A stretch of 16,361 nt of DNA from Haliea sp041583655 (GTDB lineage Bacteria; Pseudomonadota; Gammaproteobacteria; Pseudomonadales; Halieaceae), in NCBI GenBank assembly GCA_041583655.1, contig JBFHFJ010000043.1:1-16361 (forward strand). The letters run 5' to 3'. A program made the position numbers and the translations under genes. Shown piece after piece: positions 1 through 6,208 of this stretch. The notes beneath the pieces are model-generated. The model did no database searches and was not told the origin of the DNA. It was given only the letters and a program-made list of their open reading frames with translations. Position 1 is the stretch's first letter; each line of letters begins with the position of its first letter.

Positions 1-1363
1 GCTGGTAGGCATGGCCGGCGCGCAGTACCAGCGCATCGTTGTAGCGGGCGCCCACCAGCTGCAGCCCGATCGGGAGACCCTCGCTGCAGAACCCGCAGGG
101 TACGCTGAGCGCCGGCTGCCCGGTCAGGTTGAACGGATAGGTAAAGGGCGTCCAGGTGGGCCAGCGGGTGCTGGGCCAGTCCTCCGGCACCTCCCGGTTC
201 AGGCCAAAGGCCGTGATCGGCAGGGTCGGGGTCAACAGCAGGTCGTACTTCTGGTGAAACTGGGCCATACGCTCGCCGAGCTGCCCCCGCTCATTATTCG
301 CCGCGAGGTAATCCAGCACGCCGAGCCTGGCCGCCTTCTCGGCGACTTGCACCAGCTGCGGATCCATCAGCTCGCGCTTGCGGGTGCCGAGATCCCGCAG
401 GGCGTTGGCCGCACCGCTGTAGAACAGATGCCCAAAAGCGCCGAGCGGGTCGCTGAAGCTTGGATCCACCTCGGTCACCGTGGCCCCGAGATCGCGCAGC
501 ACCCCGGCAGCCAGGGCCACCGCGCGCTCGATTTCGGGATTCACATCGACGTGACCGAGGTTGGCACTGAACGCAATCTTCAGGCCGGCGATACCGTCGC
601 CAAGGCGCGCCAGATAATCAATGTCTCGCCGGGGAACCGCGTGCACATCGCGAACATCCGGTTCGCACAGAACATTCATCAGCAGCGCGCAATCCTCCAC
701 CGTTCGCGCCATCGGCCCGGCGTGGGCCAGGGTACCGAAGGGGCTCGGAGGCCAGTGGGGGACCTCGCCAAAGGAGGGCTTGAATCCGACAACCCCGCAA
801 AACGCGGCCGGAATGCGGATGGAACCGCCGGCATCGGTGCCCAGGGCAACCGGCGCCATTTTCGCCGCCAGCGCGGCGGCCGAGCCTCCGCTCGAGCCGC
901 CCGCGGTTCGCTGGGTATTCCACGGGTTGCGGGTAGCGCTGTGCAGCGGACTGTCGGTCACGGCTTTCCAGCCGAACTCCGGTGTCGTGGTTTTGCCCAG
1001 TGGAACATAGCCGTGGCGCTCCAGGGCCGCTATCGCGGGGGCCGCCTTGCCCATCTGGGCAGCGGGATCGACTGTTTTCGAGCCGCGCGTGGTCGGCCAC
1101 ATGGGGGTCAGGAAAAGATCCTTGATCGCGACAGGCACGCCATCCAGGATGCCCCTCGCCTCGCCATTGCGGTAACGCTGTTCAGATTCCTGCGCGAAAC
1201 GCAGAGTGGTCTCCGGGTCCACCAGGCAGAAGGCATTCACCTCCCCGTCCAGCTTCCCGATGCGGTCAAGGGCGGCGCGGCTGGCCTCAACTGGCGATAG
1301 CCCACCCCGGCGAAATTCCTCCAACAGCGCTGATGCACTCAGCGCAGTGATGTCATCACTCAT
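1..1363 (-). CDS. Amidase signature (AS) family enzyme, 3' end cut by the window edge
   Basis: Hydrolyses an amide bond (R-CO-NH2 or a secondary amide) with the Ser-cisSer-Lys triad of the amidase signature family; the substrate cannot be told from sequence. The minus-strand frame from ATG 1361-1363 (MSDDITALSAS) stays open to base 1, giving 454 residues. Family members usually have about 460-500, so only a short C-terminal piece is missing. Visible motifs are GVPVAIKD with Lys81, the Gly/Ser-rich AGGSSGGSAAAL at about 154-165 (cis-Ser157) and GTDAGGSIRIPAAFCG at about 175-190 (nucleophile Ser181). Their spacing matches the family (K to cis-S 76, cis-S to S 24). There is no signal peptide, so it is probably cytoplasmic. 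A GGGAG ribosome site lies 6 bases before the ATG. It is divergent from the acyl-CoA dehydrogenase. GatA is unlikely because no gatB or gatC is adjacent. Confidence 0.92.
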   Translation of the reverse strand, partial: MSDDITALSASALLEEFRRGGLSPVEASRAALDRIGKLDGEVNAFCLVDPETTLRFAQESEQRYRNGEARGILDGVPVAIKDLFLTPMWPTTRGSKTVDPAAQMGKAAPAIAALERHGYVPLGKTTTPEFGWKAVTDSPLHSATRNPWNTQRTAGGSSGGSAAALAAKMAPVALGTDAGGSIRIPAAFCGVVGFKPSFGEVPHWPPSPFGTLAHAGPMARTVEDCALLMNVLCEPDVRDVHAVPRRDIDYLARLGDGIAGLKIAFSANLGHVDVNPEIERAVALAAGVLRDLGATVTEVDPSFSDPLGAFGHLFYSGAANALRDLGTRKRELMDPQLVQVAEKAARLGVLDYLAANNERGQLGERMAQFHQKYDLLLTPTLPITAFGLNREVPEDWPSTRWPTWTPFTYPFNLTGQPALSVPCGFCSEGLPIGLQLVGARYNDALVLRAGHAYQ

Positions 1364-1383
1364 CTAACGCTCCCAAAGCCAGG

Positions 1384-1424
1384 GTCCACACTACTGAGTG
1401 GTACTTGGGGCTGTCAACACTACT
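1384..1424. repeat. 12-bp direct repeat with one mismatch over the amidase promoter
   Basis: On the plus strand GTCCACACTACT (1384-1395) and GTCAACACTACT (1413-1424) match at 11 of 12 positions, 29 bp apart start to start. One copy covers the proposed -10 and the other covers the proposed -35 of the minus-strand promoter. That arrangement would suit an operator bound by a repressor on one helical face (29 bp is a little under three turns). The binding role is inference. Confidence 0.45.
1388..1417 (-). promoter_or_regulatory. Promoter for the amidase gene (TTGACA, 18 bp, TAGTGT)
   Basis: On the minus strand a perfect TTGACA -35 box (1417-1412) is followed after 18 bp by TAGTGT (1393-1388), a moderate -10 box that keeps the key TA...T. 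Transcription would begin near 1381, leaving a leader of about 20 bases before the amidase ATG at 1363. A 12-bp near-repeat overlaps both boxes and is listed separately. Confidence 0.5.
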
Positions 1425-1530
1425 CTCGCCGCAGCGACAGGCTGGCCGGCACACGAGCGAAGCTGCCCGCCGAGCCACGCAGGCACCCCCAGGGTACCGG
1501 GCTGCGGGGCTGGACAGCACAGAAACGCGA

Positions 1531-1560
1531 TTTCCGTCCACCCCCGGCAGCGGCTACACT
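1531..1560 (+). promoter_or_regulatory. Possible promoter for the acyl-CoA dehydrogenase operon
   Basis: TACACT (1555-1560) in the context GGCTACACT is a reasonable -10 element, 32 bp before the GTG start. The -35 candidate TTTCCG (1531-1536), 18 bp upstream, is poor. The rest of the 229-bp divergent gap holds no other convincing signal in this direction. Confidence 0.3.
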
Positions 1561-1581
1561 GTGCGCCTCGAAAACCGGCCC

Positions 1582-1587
1582 AGGAGA
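1582..1587 (+). promoter_or_regulatory. Ribosome binding site that fixes the GTG start at 1593
   Basis: AGGAGA lies 5 bases before GTG 1593-1595. The same frame is open back to an ATG at 1398, but that extension has low-complexity, Pro/Arg-rich content with no family similarity. This site and the fit of the N-terminus to the family decide for the GTG. Confidence 0.7.
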
Positions 1588-1592
1588 ACCAC

Positions 1593-2816
1593 GTGTATAG
1601 TTTCAGTGCGCAGTCCAACGCTTACCAGGAGCGCCTGCAGGCGTTCATGAACGAACACATCTACCCCAATGAAGCCACCTATGCCGAGCAGCTGCACAGC
1701 GCGACCTCCCGCTTTGCCGCCCTGCCGCTGATGGACGAGTTGAAGGAGAAGGCCAGGGCTGCCGGCCTGTGGAACCTGTTTATCTCCCCCCATGAGGCGG
1801 AATTCGCCGACCACGACGGCTTCAGCAATTTTGACTACGCGCCGCTGGCGGAAATGATGGGGCGGGTGCTGTGGTCGCCGGAGGTATTCAACTGCAACGC
1901 CCCGGACACCGGCAATATGGAAGTGCTGATGCGCTACGGCAATGCGGAGCAGCAGGAGCGCTGGCTGCGGCCCCTGCTGGCGGGAGAAATCCGCTCCTCC
2001 TACGCCATGACCGAGCCCCAGGTTGCCTCCTCCGACGCGACCAACGTGGAATTGCGCATCGACCAGGACGGCGACCACTGGGTGCTCAACGGCCGCAAGT
2101 GGTTCATCACCAGTGCCATGTACGAGCGCACACAGATCTTTATCGTTATGGGCAAGTCAGATCCCGACAACCCCAACCGCCACCTGCAGCAAAGCCAGAT
2201 CCTGGTGCCGAAGGGCACACCGGGCCTGACTGTGGTGCGGCCGCTCACGACCCTGGGCTACGACGATGCCCCGCTGGGGCACGCGGAAATCCTGTTCGAG
2301 AACGTGCGGGTGCCCGCCGGCAATATGCTGCTGGGGCCCGGTCGCGGATTCGAGATCGCCCAGGGACGCCTCGGGCCTGGCCGCATCCACCATTGCATGC
2401 GCCTTATCGGCGCCGCCCAGCGCTCGCTGGAACTGGCCTGCCAGCGTGCGGAGAGCCGCACCACCTTCGGTCGCCGGCTGAGCCAGCACCAGTCCGTACG
2501 CGAGGACCTGTCGCGCTGCTTCTCGGAGATCGAGATGGGCAGGCTGCTGCTGCTGAAAACCTGCCACAAAATGGACGAGCTGACCCCGCAGGGTTCGCTG
2601 GACTATATCGCCGCGGCCAAGAGCACGGTGCCGCTGCTGATGCAAAACGTGATCGACCGCTGCATGCAGATCCACGGCGCTGGCGGACTGACCGAGGACT
2701 ACATGATGGCCGAGGCCTTCAACTACGCCCGCTGGTGTCGCCAGGCGGACGGCCCGGACCAGGTCCACCAGATGGCCCTGGGCAAGATGGTCATCAAGCG
2801 CTACACCGATGCCTGA
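1593..2816 (+). CDS. Acyl-CoA dehydrogenase, ACAD10/ACAD11-like
   Basis: FAD-dependent flavoprotein acting on an acyl-CoA thioester, probably in fatty- or branched-acid catabolism in the cytoplasm. The 407 residues match the usual length of a stand-alone bacterial acyl-CoA dehydrogenase. The N-terminal helical domain is followed by the flavin/substrate motif YAMTEP (137-142) with GRKWFIT (167-173), then a beta domain and a C-terminal four-helix domain with RTTFGR (289-294) and QIHGAGGLTED (359-369). Where classical enzymes carry the catalytic Glu of YEGT, this one has ADGPDQVH with Asp386. That signature belongs to the ACAD10/11-type branch. In that branch some members act on phosphorylated 4-hydroxyacyl-CoA, but no partner APH-type kinase is visible here, so the substrate is open. 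The start is GTG. The last 8 bases overlap the next gene (ATG inside GATGCCTGA), implying translational coupling. Confidence 0.93.
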   Translation: MYSFSAQSNAYQERLQAFMNEHIYPNEATYAEQLHSATSRFAALPLMDELKEKARAAGLWNLFISPHEAEFADHDGFSNFDYAPLAEMMGRVLWSPEVFNCNAPDTGNMEVLMRYGNAEQQERWLRPLLAGEIRSSYAMTEPQVASSDATNVELRIDQDGDHWVLNGRKWFITSAMYERTQIFIVMGKSDPDNPNRHLQQSQILVPKGTPGLTVVRPLTTLGYDDAPLGHAEILFENVRVPAGNMLLGPGRGFEIAQGRLGPGRIHHCMRLIGAAQRSLELACQRAESRTTFGRRLSQHQSVREDLSRCFSEIEMGRLLLLKTCHKMDELTPQGSLDYIAAAKSTVPLLMQNVIDRCMQIHGAGGLTEDYMMAEAFNYARWCRQADGPDQVHQMALGKMVIKRYTDA

Positions 2817-3207
2817 GCTGCATCCGCGGCTGCTCGCCGACTGCCACCGCCTGGGCGCGATGGCCGGCGGCGAACTGCTGCTCTCGCGCAATGCCTCCCT
2901 GCACTGGTTCATCCTGGTGCCGGACACCGATCGTGCGGACCTGCTGGACCTGCCGGGCAAGCAGCTGCAGCAGGTGCTGGCGGACTGCCAGCGGCTATCG
3001 CAGTGGTTGAAGCAGGCGCAGGGCTATCCCAAGGTCAATTTCGGGGCCATCGGCAATCTCGTGCCGCAGATGCACCTGCACGTGGTGGGGCGCCGGGTCG
3101 ACGACGCCTGCTGGCCGCAGCCGGTCTGGGGCAACCTGCCGGCCGGCCCGGCCTGGCAGCCTGCCGCGCTGGAGGCTATCCGGCGGGAGCTCCACCTTGG
3201 CGACTGA
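2809..3207 (+). CDS. HIT-family (histidine triad) protein with Gln for the first triad His
   Basis: Small nucleotide-binding fold, possibly a nucleotidyl hydrolase or transferase. The 132 residues contain WFILVPD (33-39), a mid-protein helix, VNFGAIGNLVPQ (76-87) and the triad segment QMHLHVVGRR (87-96). In a canonical HIT protein this segment reads H-x-H-x-H; here the first His is Gln87 while His89 and the catalytic-position His91 remain. The Gln variant is typical of a proteobacterial HIT subgroup with an NLVPQxHxH motif, so this is probably a family trait rather than damage. It starts inside the end of the acyl-CoA dehydrogenase and overlaps the SDR by 11 bp, so the three are almost certainly one mRNA. 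The role within that operon is unknown; its substrate could be an AMP-linked intermediate. Confidence 0.88.
   Translation: MPELHPRLLADCHRLGAMAGGELLLSRNASLHWFILVPDTDRADLLDLPGKQLQQVLADCQRLSQWLKQAQGYPKVNFGAIGNLVPQMHLHVVGRRVDDACWPQPVWGNLPAGPAWQPAALEAIRRELHLGD
3185..3189 (+). promoter_or_regulatory. Ribosome binding site for the TTG start at 3197
   Basis: GGGAG sits 7 bases before TTG 3197-3199 inside the end of the HIT gene. The next candidate, GTG near 3221, would remove the first strand of the Rossmann fold, so the TTG is preferred. Confidence 0.55.
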
Positions 3208-3934
3208 GCGCAGCGCACTGGTGATCGGCGCTTCCGGCGGTATCGGAGCGGCGGTGGCGCGGCGCCTGCTCGACGACAGCCGTTATGCCACCGTGTTCTG
3301 CGTCAGCCGGGCCGCGACTCCGCCCCCGGAGCTCGCTGGCGCCGGGCGTCTGCGCTGGCTGCCCTGCGCCGGCTCGGCGGCGGATATCAAGGCAGCCGGG
3401 GAGGAACTGGGTGACACGGTGGGCCAGCTGGCCCGGGTGGTGATCTGCAGCGGTATCCTGCACGCGGGCGACAAGGGCCCGGAAAAATCGCTGGAGCAAC
3501 TGGATGCGGCATGGATGCAGACCGTGTTTTACGCCAACAGCATCACGCCGATGCTCTGGTTGCAGGCGCTGGCGAAAGGGCTCGGGCGCAAGCAGGACTG
3601 TGTCATCGCCGCCCTGAGCGCACGGGTGGGGAGTATTGGCGACAACAAGCTGGGCGGCTGGTACGGCTACCGCGCCTCCAAGGCCGCACTCAACATGCTG
3701 CTGCAGACTGCCGCGGTGGAGCTGGCCCGGCGCGCACCCGCCACCAAGCTCATTGCCTTCCACCCGGGCACCACCGACACCGCGCTGTCACGGCCTTTCC
3801 AGGCCAGCGTGCCCGCGGGAAAACTGTTCGATCCGGATTTCGTGGCGGCAAGGCTGCTGGCCAGCATGGACGCGGCGACAGCGGATGCCACGCTTTCCTA
3901 CCTGGACTGGGACAACAAGACCATCCCCTGGTAG
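3197..3934 (+). CDS. Short-chain dehydrogenase/reductase (CsgA/C-factor-like SDR)
   Basis: Classical single-domain NAD(P)-dependent oxidoreductase of 245 residues, cytoplasmic. It shows the Rossmann glycine motif GASGGIG (11-17), an NAG-like CSGIL (84-88), serines in LSARVGSIGDN (S141 or S146 as the catalytic Ser) and the catalytic pair Tyr158/Lys162 in YRASK, followed by AALN. The combination ARVGSIGDN...GGWYGYRASKAALN resembles the CsgA/C-factor subgroup. The HPGTTDT loop (189-195) follows the active site as usual. It starts with TTG and overlaps the HIT gene by 11 bp. As last gene of the three-gene unit it could reduce or oxidise a product of the dehydrogenase, but the substrate is unknown. 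A serine at residue 38 (VSR) after the second strand leaves cofactor choice uncertain, with a leaning to NADP. Confidence 0.9.
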   Translation: MATERSALVIGASGGIGAAVARRLLDDSRYATVFCVSRAATPPPELAGAGRLRWLPCAGSAADIKAAGEELGDTVGQLARVVICSGILHAGDKGPEKSLEQLDAAWMQTVFYANSITPMLWLQALAKGLGRKQDCVIAALSARVGSIGDNKLGGWYGYRASKAALNMLLQTAAVELARRAPATKLIAFHPGTTDTALSRPFQASVPAGKLFDPDFVAARLLASMDAATADATLSYLDWDNKTIPW

Positions 3935-3940
3935 GGGGCG

Positions 3941-3949
3941 TGCTAAGCT
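3941..3949 (+). promoter_or_regulatory. Possible extended -10 promoter for the GST gene
   Basis: TGCTAAGCT has a TGn extension plus TAAGCT (3944-3949), 39 bp before the GST ATG and just after the SDR stop. No good -35 box is visible. It resembles the GCTA-type -10 elements before the neighbouring genes. Confidence 0.3.
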
Positions 3950-3988
3950 GTCACCGCAACCCATAACAACATCCTCGGGAGTACCGCC

Positions 3989-4621
3989 ATGCTGGTCGTC
4001 CACCACCTCAACAACTCGCGCTCCCAGCGCGTCCTCTGGCTGCTGGAAGAGCTGGAGCTGCCGTACAAGATTGTTCGCTACCAGCGCGATGCGAGCACCA
4101 ACCTGGCGCCGGCGGAGCTGGAAGCCGTCCACCCGCTGGGCAAATCCCCCCTGCTCGGGGATGGTGACCGGGTAATCATCGAGTCCGGCGCCATCATCGA
4201 TTACGTTCTACGTCGCCACGGCGGCGGCCGCCTGCTCCCGGAACCCGGCAGCAATGAGCACGAAGAATACCTGCAGTGGCTGCACTATGCCGAGGGCAGC
4301 GCCATGCTGCCGCTGATGCTGCGCATGTACACCTCGCGCCTGCCGGACAAGGGCGCCGCGCTGCAGCCGCGGATCAACGACGAACTGGAGCGCCACCTGG
4401 GCTATATCGACGCTGCGCTGGAGGGCGTCGACTGGCTGGTCGGCAACAGTTTCTCCGGTGCCGATATCCAGCTGTCCTTTGTCGCCGAAATCGCGCCACT
4501 GCTGCACACCCTGGCGCCCTACCCCAACCTCGCAGCCTTTCGCGGCCGCATCCACGCCCGCCCGGCCTACCGCCGGGCCCTGGAAAAAGGCGGCGAGTAC
4601 GCGTTCGGCCCTACCGGCTAG
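3989..4621 (+). CDS. Glutathione S-transferase family protein
   Basis: Cytosolic GST-fold protein of 210 residues, the normal length for the family. The N-terminal thioredoxin-like domain starts MLVVHHLNNSRSQRVLWLLEEL, with Ser10/Ser12 and Asn8/Asn9 in the active-site loop. It continues with the cis-Pro segment GKSPLL (Pro54) and the glutathione gamma-Glu binding pair ESGAIIDY (Glu65-Ser66). The C-terminal helical domain spans about 90-200 and includes WLVGNSFSGADIQLSF with the N-capping S/T-x-x-D motif (Ser137-Asp140 region). It probably conjugates glutathione to, or reduces, an electrophile or peroxide. A GGGAG site lies 7 bases before the ATG. It is co-directional with the SDR, 54 bp downstream, and could be read through from that operon as well as from its own -10. 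The exact GST class is not assigned. Confidence 0.92.
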   Translation: MLVVHHLNNSRSQRVLWLLEELELPYKIVRYQRDASTNLAPAELEAVHPLGKSPLLGDGDRVIIESGAIIDYVLRRHGGGRLLPEPGSNEHEEYLQWLHYAEGSAMLPLMLRMYTSRLPDKGAALQPRINDELERHLGYIDAALEGVDWLVGNSFSGADIQLSFVAEIAPLLHTLAPYPNLAAFRGRIHARPAYRRALEKGGEYAFGPTG

Positions 4622-4631
4622 GACAAACCGC

Positions 4632-4637
4632 TATACT
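4632..4637 (+). promoter_or_regulatory. Possible -10 element for the HAD gene
   Basis: TATACT (five of six to consensus), preceded by GC, lies 47 bp before the TTG start of the HAD gene and 10 bp after the GST stop. No matching -35 is evident. Confidence 0.35.
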
Positions 4638-4675
4638 TACCGGCTTGCCTGCATCACCTTCCCAAACACACGCCT

Positions 4676-4679
4676 GGAG
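4676..4679 (+). promoter_or_regulatory. Ribosome binding site for the TTG start at 4685
   Basis: GGAG within CTGGAGTCACC lies 5 bases before TTG 4685-4687. The HAD motif I begins at residue 5 from this start, so a later start is impossible for a working protein. Confidence 0.6.
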
Positions 4680-4684
4680 TCACC

Positions 4685-5515
4685 TTGGAACTGGTTGTTT
4701 TCGATCTCGACGGTACCCTGCTCGACAGCCGCTCGACTATCAGCCCCTATACGCGGGACACGCTGCGCCTGCTGGCGGAACAGGGCATCGCCTACACGGT
4801 GGCGACCGGGCGCACCCTGCATGCGGCGCGGGACATTCTACAGGGGCACGGCTTCAGCCTGCCGCAGGTGTTCAAGAATGGCGCGGTGATCTGGTGCCCG
4901 CGAGTGGAGGACTACAGTCACACCACGTTCCTGACCCAGGGCGAGATCGAGCATGTCCTGACCGCGGTGATGGCCCAGGATGTCACACCCTTCATCTTCA
5001 CCCTGGCCCCCGGGAACTACCACGCCATCTACCACACCCCGCTGCGCAACGATGTGGAGCGGCGGCTGGCAGAGGAATTCAAGAAGCGTTCAGAGGTAGA
5101 CGTGCTCCCGGTGGAAAAGATGCCGGCGAACGCGGATATCACCAACGTGAGCGCCCTGGGCAAGCCGGAGGCGATCGCCGCGGTGGCCCGCATGGTCGAG
5201 GACGAAGCCAGCCTCGTGGCCTATAGCGGCGATGCCCTCGAGGGCGCGGCGCTGAAGTGGATCGACATTCATCACATCGATGCCAGCAAGGGCAACGCCG
5301 TGACGCGGTTGAAGGAGGATCTGGGGGTAAGCCGGGTGCTGTGCTTCGGCGACAGCGACAACGACCTCAGCATGTTCGCCCTGGCAGACGAGTGCTATGC
5401 CCCGGAAAACGCCAAGGACTATGTCAAGGACGTGGCGACCGAGGTGATCGGCCACCACGACGAGGACGGCATCGCGCGTTTCCTGCGCCAGCGCTTCGGG
5501 CTGCCTGCGGCCTAA
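4685..5515 (+). CDS. HAD-superfamily phosphatase, Cof/YbiV type (subclass IIB)
   Basis: Mg2+-dependent phosphohydrolase, probably acting on a sugar phosphate or other small phosphorylated metabolite in the cytoplasm. The 276 residues carry all four HAD motifs. Motif I is VFDLDGTLLDS with nucleophile Asp7 and acid/base Asp9. Motif II is the Thr in VATGR (39-43). Motif III is Lys202 in DASKGNAV. Motif IV is FGDSDNDLSMF with Asp223 and Asp227. The insert between motifs II and III (about 75-190) is the C2B cap that defines the Cof branch. It starts with TTG. Its stop codon TAA (5513-5515) overlaps the stop of the convergent minus-strand gene, so no terminator can lie between them. The precise substrate is unknown because Cof proteins are promiscuous. 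Confidence 0.93.
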   Translation: MELVVFDLDGTLLDSRSTISPYTRDTLRLLAEQGIAYTVATGRTLHAARDILQGHGFSLPQVFKNGAVIWCPRVEDYSHTTFLTQGEIEHVLTAVMAQDVTPFIFTLAPGNYHAIYHTPLRNDVERRLAEEFKKRSEVDVLPVEKMPANADITNVSALGKPEAIAAVARMVEDEASLVAYSGDALEGAALKWIDIHHIDASKGNAVTRLKEDLGVSRVLCFGDSDNDLSMFALADECYAPENAKDYVKDVATEVIGHHDEDGIARFLRQRFGLPAA

Positions 5516-6159
5516 AAACCGGCCCGTGCCAGGCGCAGCGCCCCGCTGGAATCCACCTGTAACACCAGCTGCAAGCCGTGTTTCTGGTCACCCACCTGCT
5601 CGCCATTCAGCAACAGGTGGGTACTGACCGGATAGACACCCTGCGGCAAGCCTTCGGGCAAGGTGAAGGTGAACTCACTGGTAAAGGCGCCGCCGTTGGC
5701 CGTACTGGAACCCGGCGCCTTGGTCATGCTGTTGAGGGCAATGCTGTTGTCGTCGTTGTCCCAGATGGTCATTTTTTCCTCGATCGTGGCGCGGGTACCG
5801 CTGGTGCCCGGCACCACCTCGATATGGGACTTGACCCGCACTTCGGTGCCCGGACGCACGGATGTCCCCGGCAGGATCTCGCTGCGGTAGGCGCTGACCT
5901 TGGGGTTGACCGGCAGGCTGCCGGTCTCCTTCTCGAATTCCGCGGACACCTCGCGGTCGGACTTTACCTGGGTAGTGGTGTAGCCGATGATCATGCCGCG
6001 GATCATGTCGGCGGTGCTCTGCACAACCACCTGCCTGACGGTATCCTCTGCCGTGCGCTGGACTGAATCCACCAGCTCCTTGAAAAAACTGGCCTGGCTG
6101 GCATGGGCGACCCCAAGTGCGAGCCCCGCGCCTGCGGCCATTCTGATCATAGCGTTCAT
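5512..6159 (-). CDS. Exported protein of unknown function
   Basis: I do not recognise the family. The 215-residue product starts with a short Sec-type signal peptide (MNAMIRMAAGAGLALGVAHA) with probable cleavage after SQA at residue 23 or AHA at residue 20, so it is probably periplasmic. Residues 24-60 are predicted amphipathic helix. From about 85 to the end the sequence looks like beta-strands of an immunoglobulin-like sandwich (ILPGTSVRPGTEVRVKSHIEV, then EFTFTLPEGLPQGVYPVSTH). It has no cysteine and no further membrane segment. The ATG 6157-6159 has a GGGAGAAG ribosome site about 4 bases upstream. The gene begins 49 bp after the kinase gene on the same strand and probably shares its mRNA, making the product a candidate partner or ligand of the kinase's outer domain. 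Its TAG stop (5514-5512) overlaps the HAD stop. Confidence 0.8.
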   Translation of the reverse strand: MNAMIRMAAGAGLALGVAHASQASFFKELVDSVQRTAEDTVRQVVVQSTADMIRGMIIGYTTTQVKSDREVSAEFEKETGSLPVNPKVSAYRSEILPGTSVRPGTEVRVKSHIEVVPGTSGTRATIEEKMTIWDNDDNSIALNSMTKAPGSSTANGGAFTSEFTFTLPEGLPQGVYPVSTHLLLNGEQVGDQKHGLQLVLQVDSSGALRLARAGF

Positions 6160-6208
6160 TGTGCTTCTCCCGCAGCCTTGTGGACTGCTGTTGTCCCTGG
6201 ACCATAGC

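Noticed and set aside
11..1300. 429-codon plus-strand open frame at the left end
   Set aside because: The opposite strand encodes an amidase with the full Lys-Ser-Ser motif set.
1398..1592. N-terminal extension of the acyl-CoA dehydrogenase from ATG 1398
   Set aside because: It would overlap the amidase promoter region, has no family similarity, and the AGGAGA-GTG at 1582-1595 gives a normal-length protein.
1871..3010. 379-codon plus-strand frame within the acyl-CoA dehydrogenase
   Set aside because: It is a shifted-frame shadow with Arg/Pro/Gly-rich content overlapping two well-supported genes.
3072..3084. HIT triad damaged by mutation
   Set aside because: Gln for the first His with the other two retained matches a recognised proteobacterial HIT subgroup, so I treat it as a subfamily trait.
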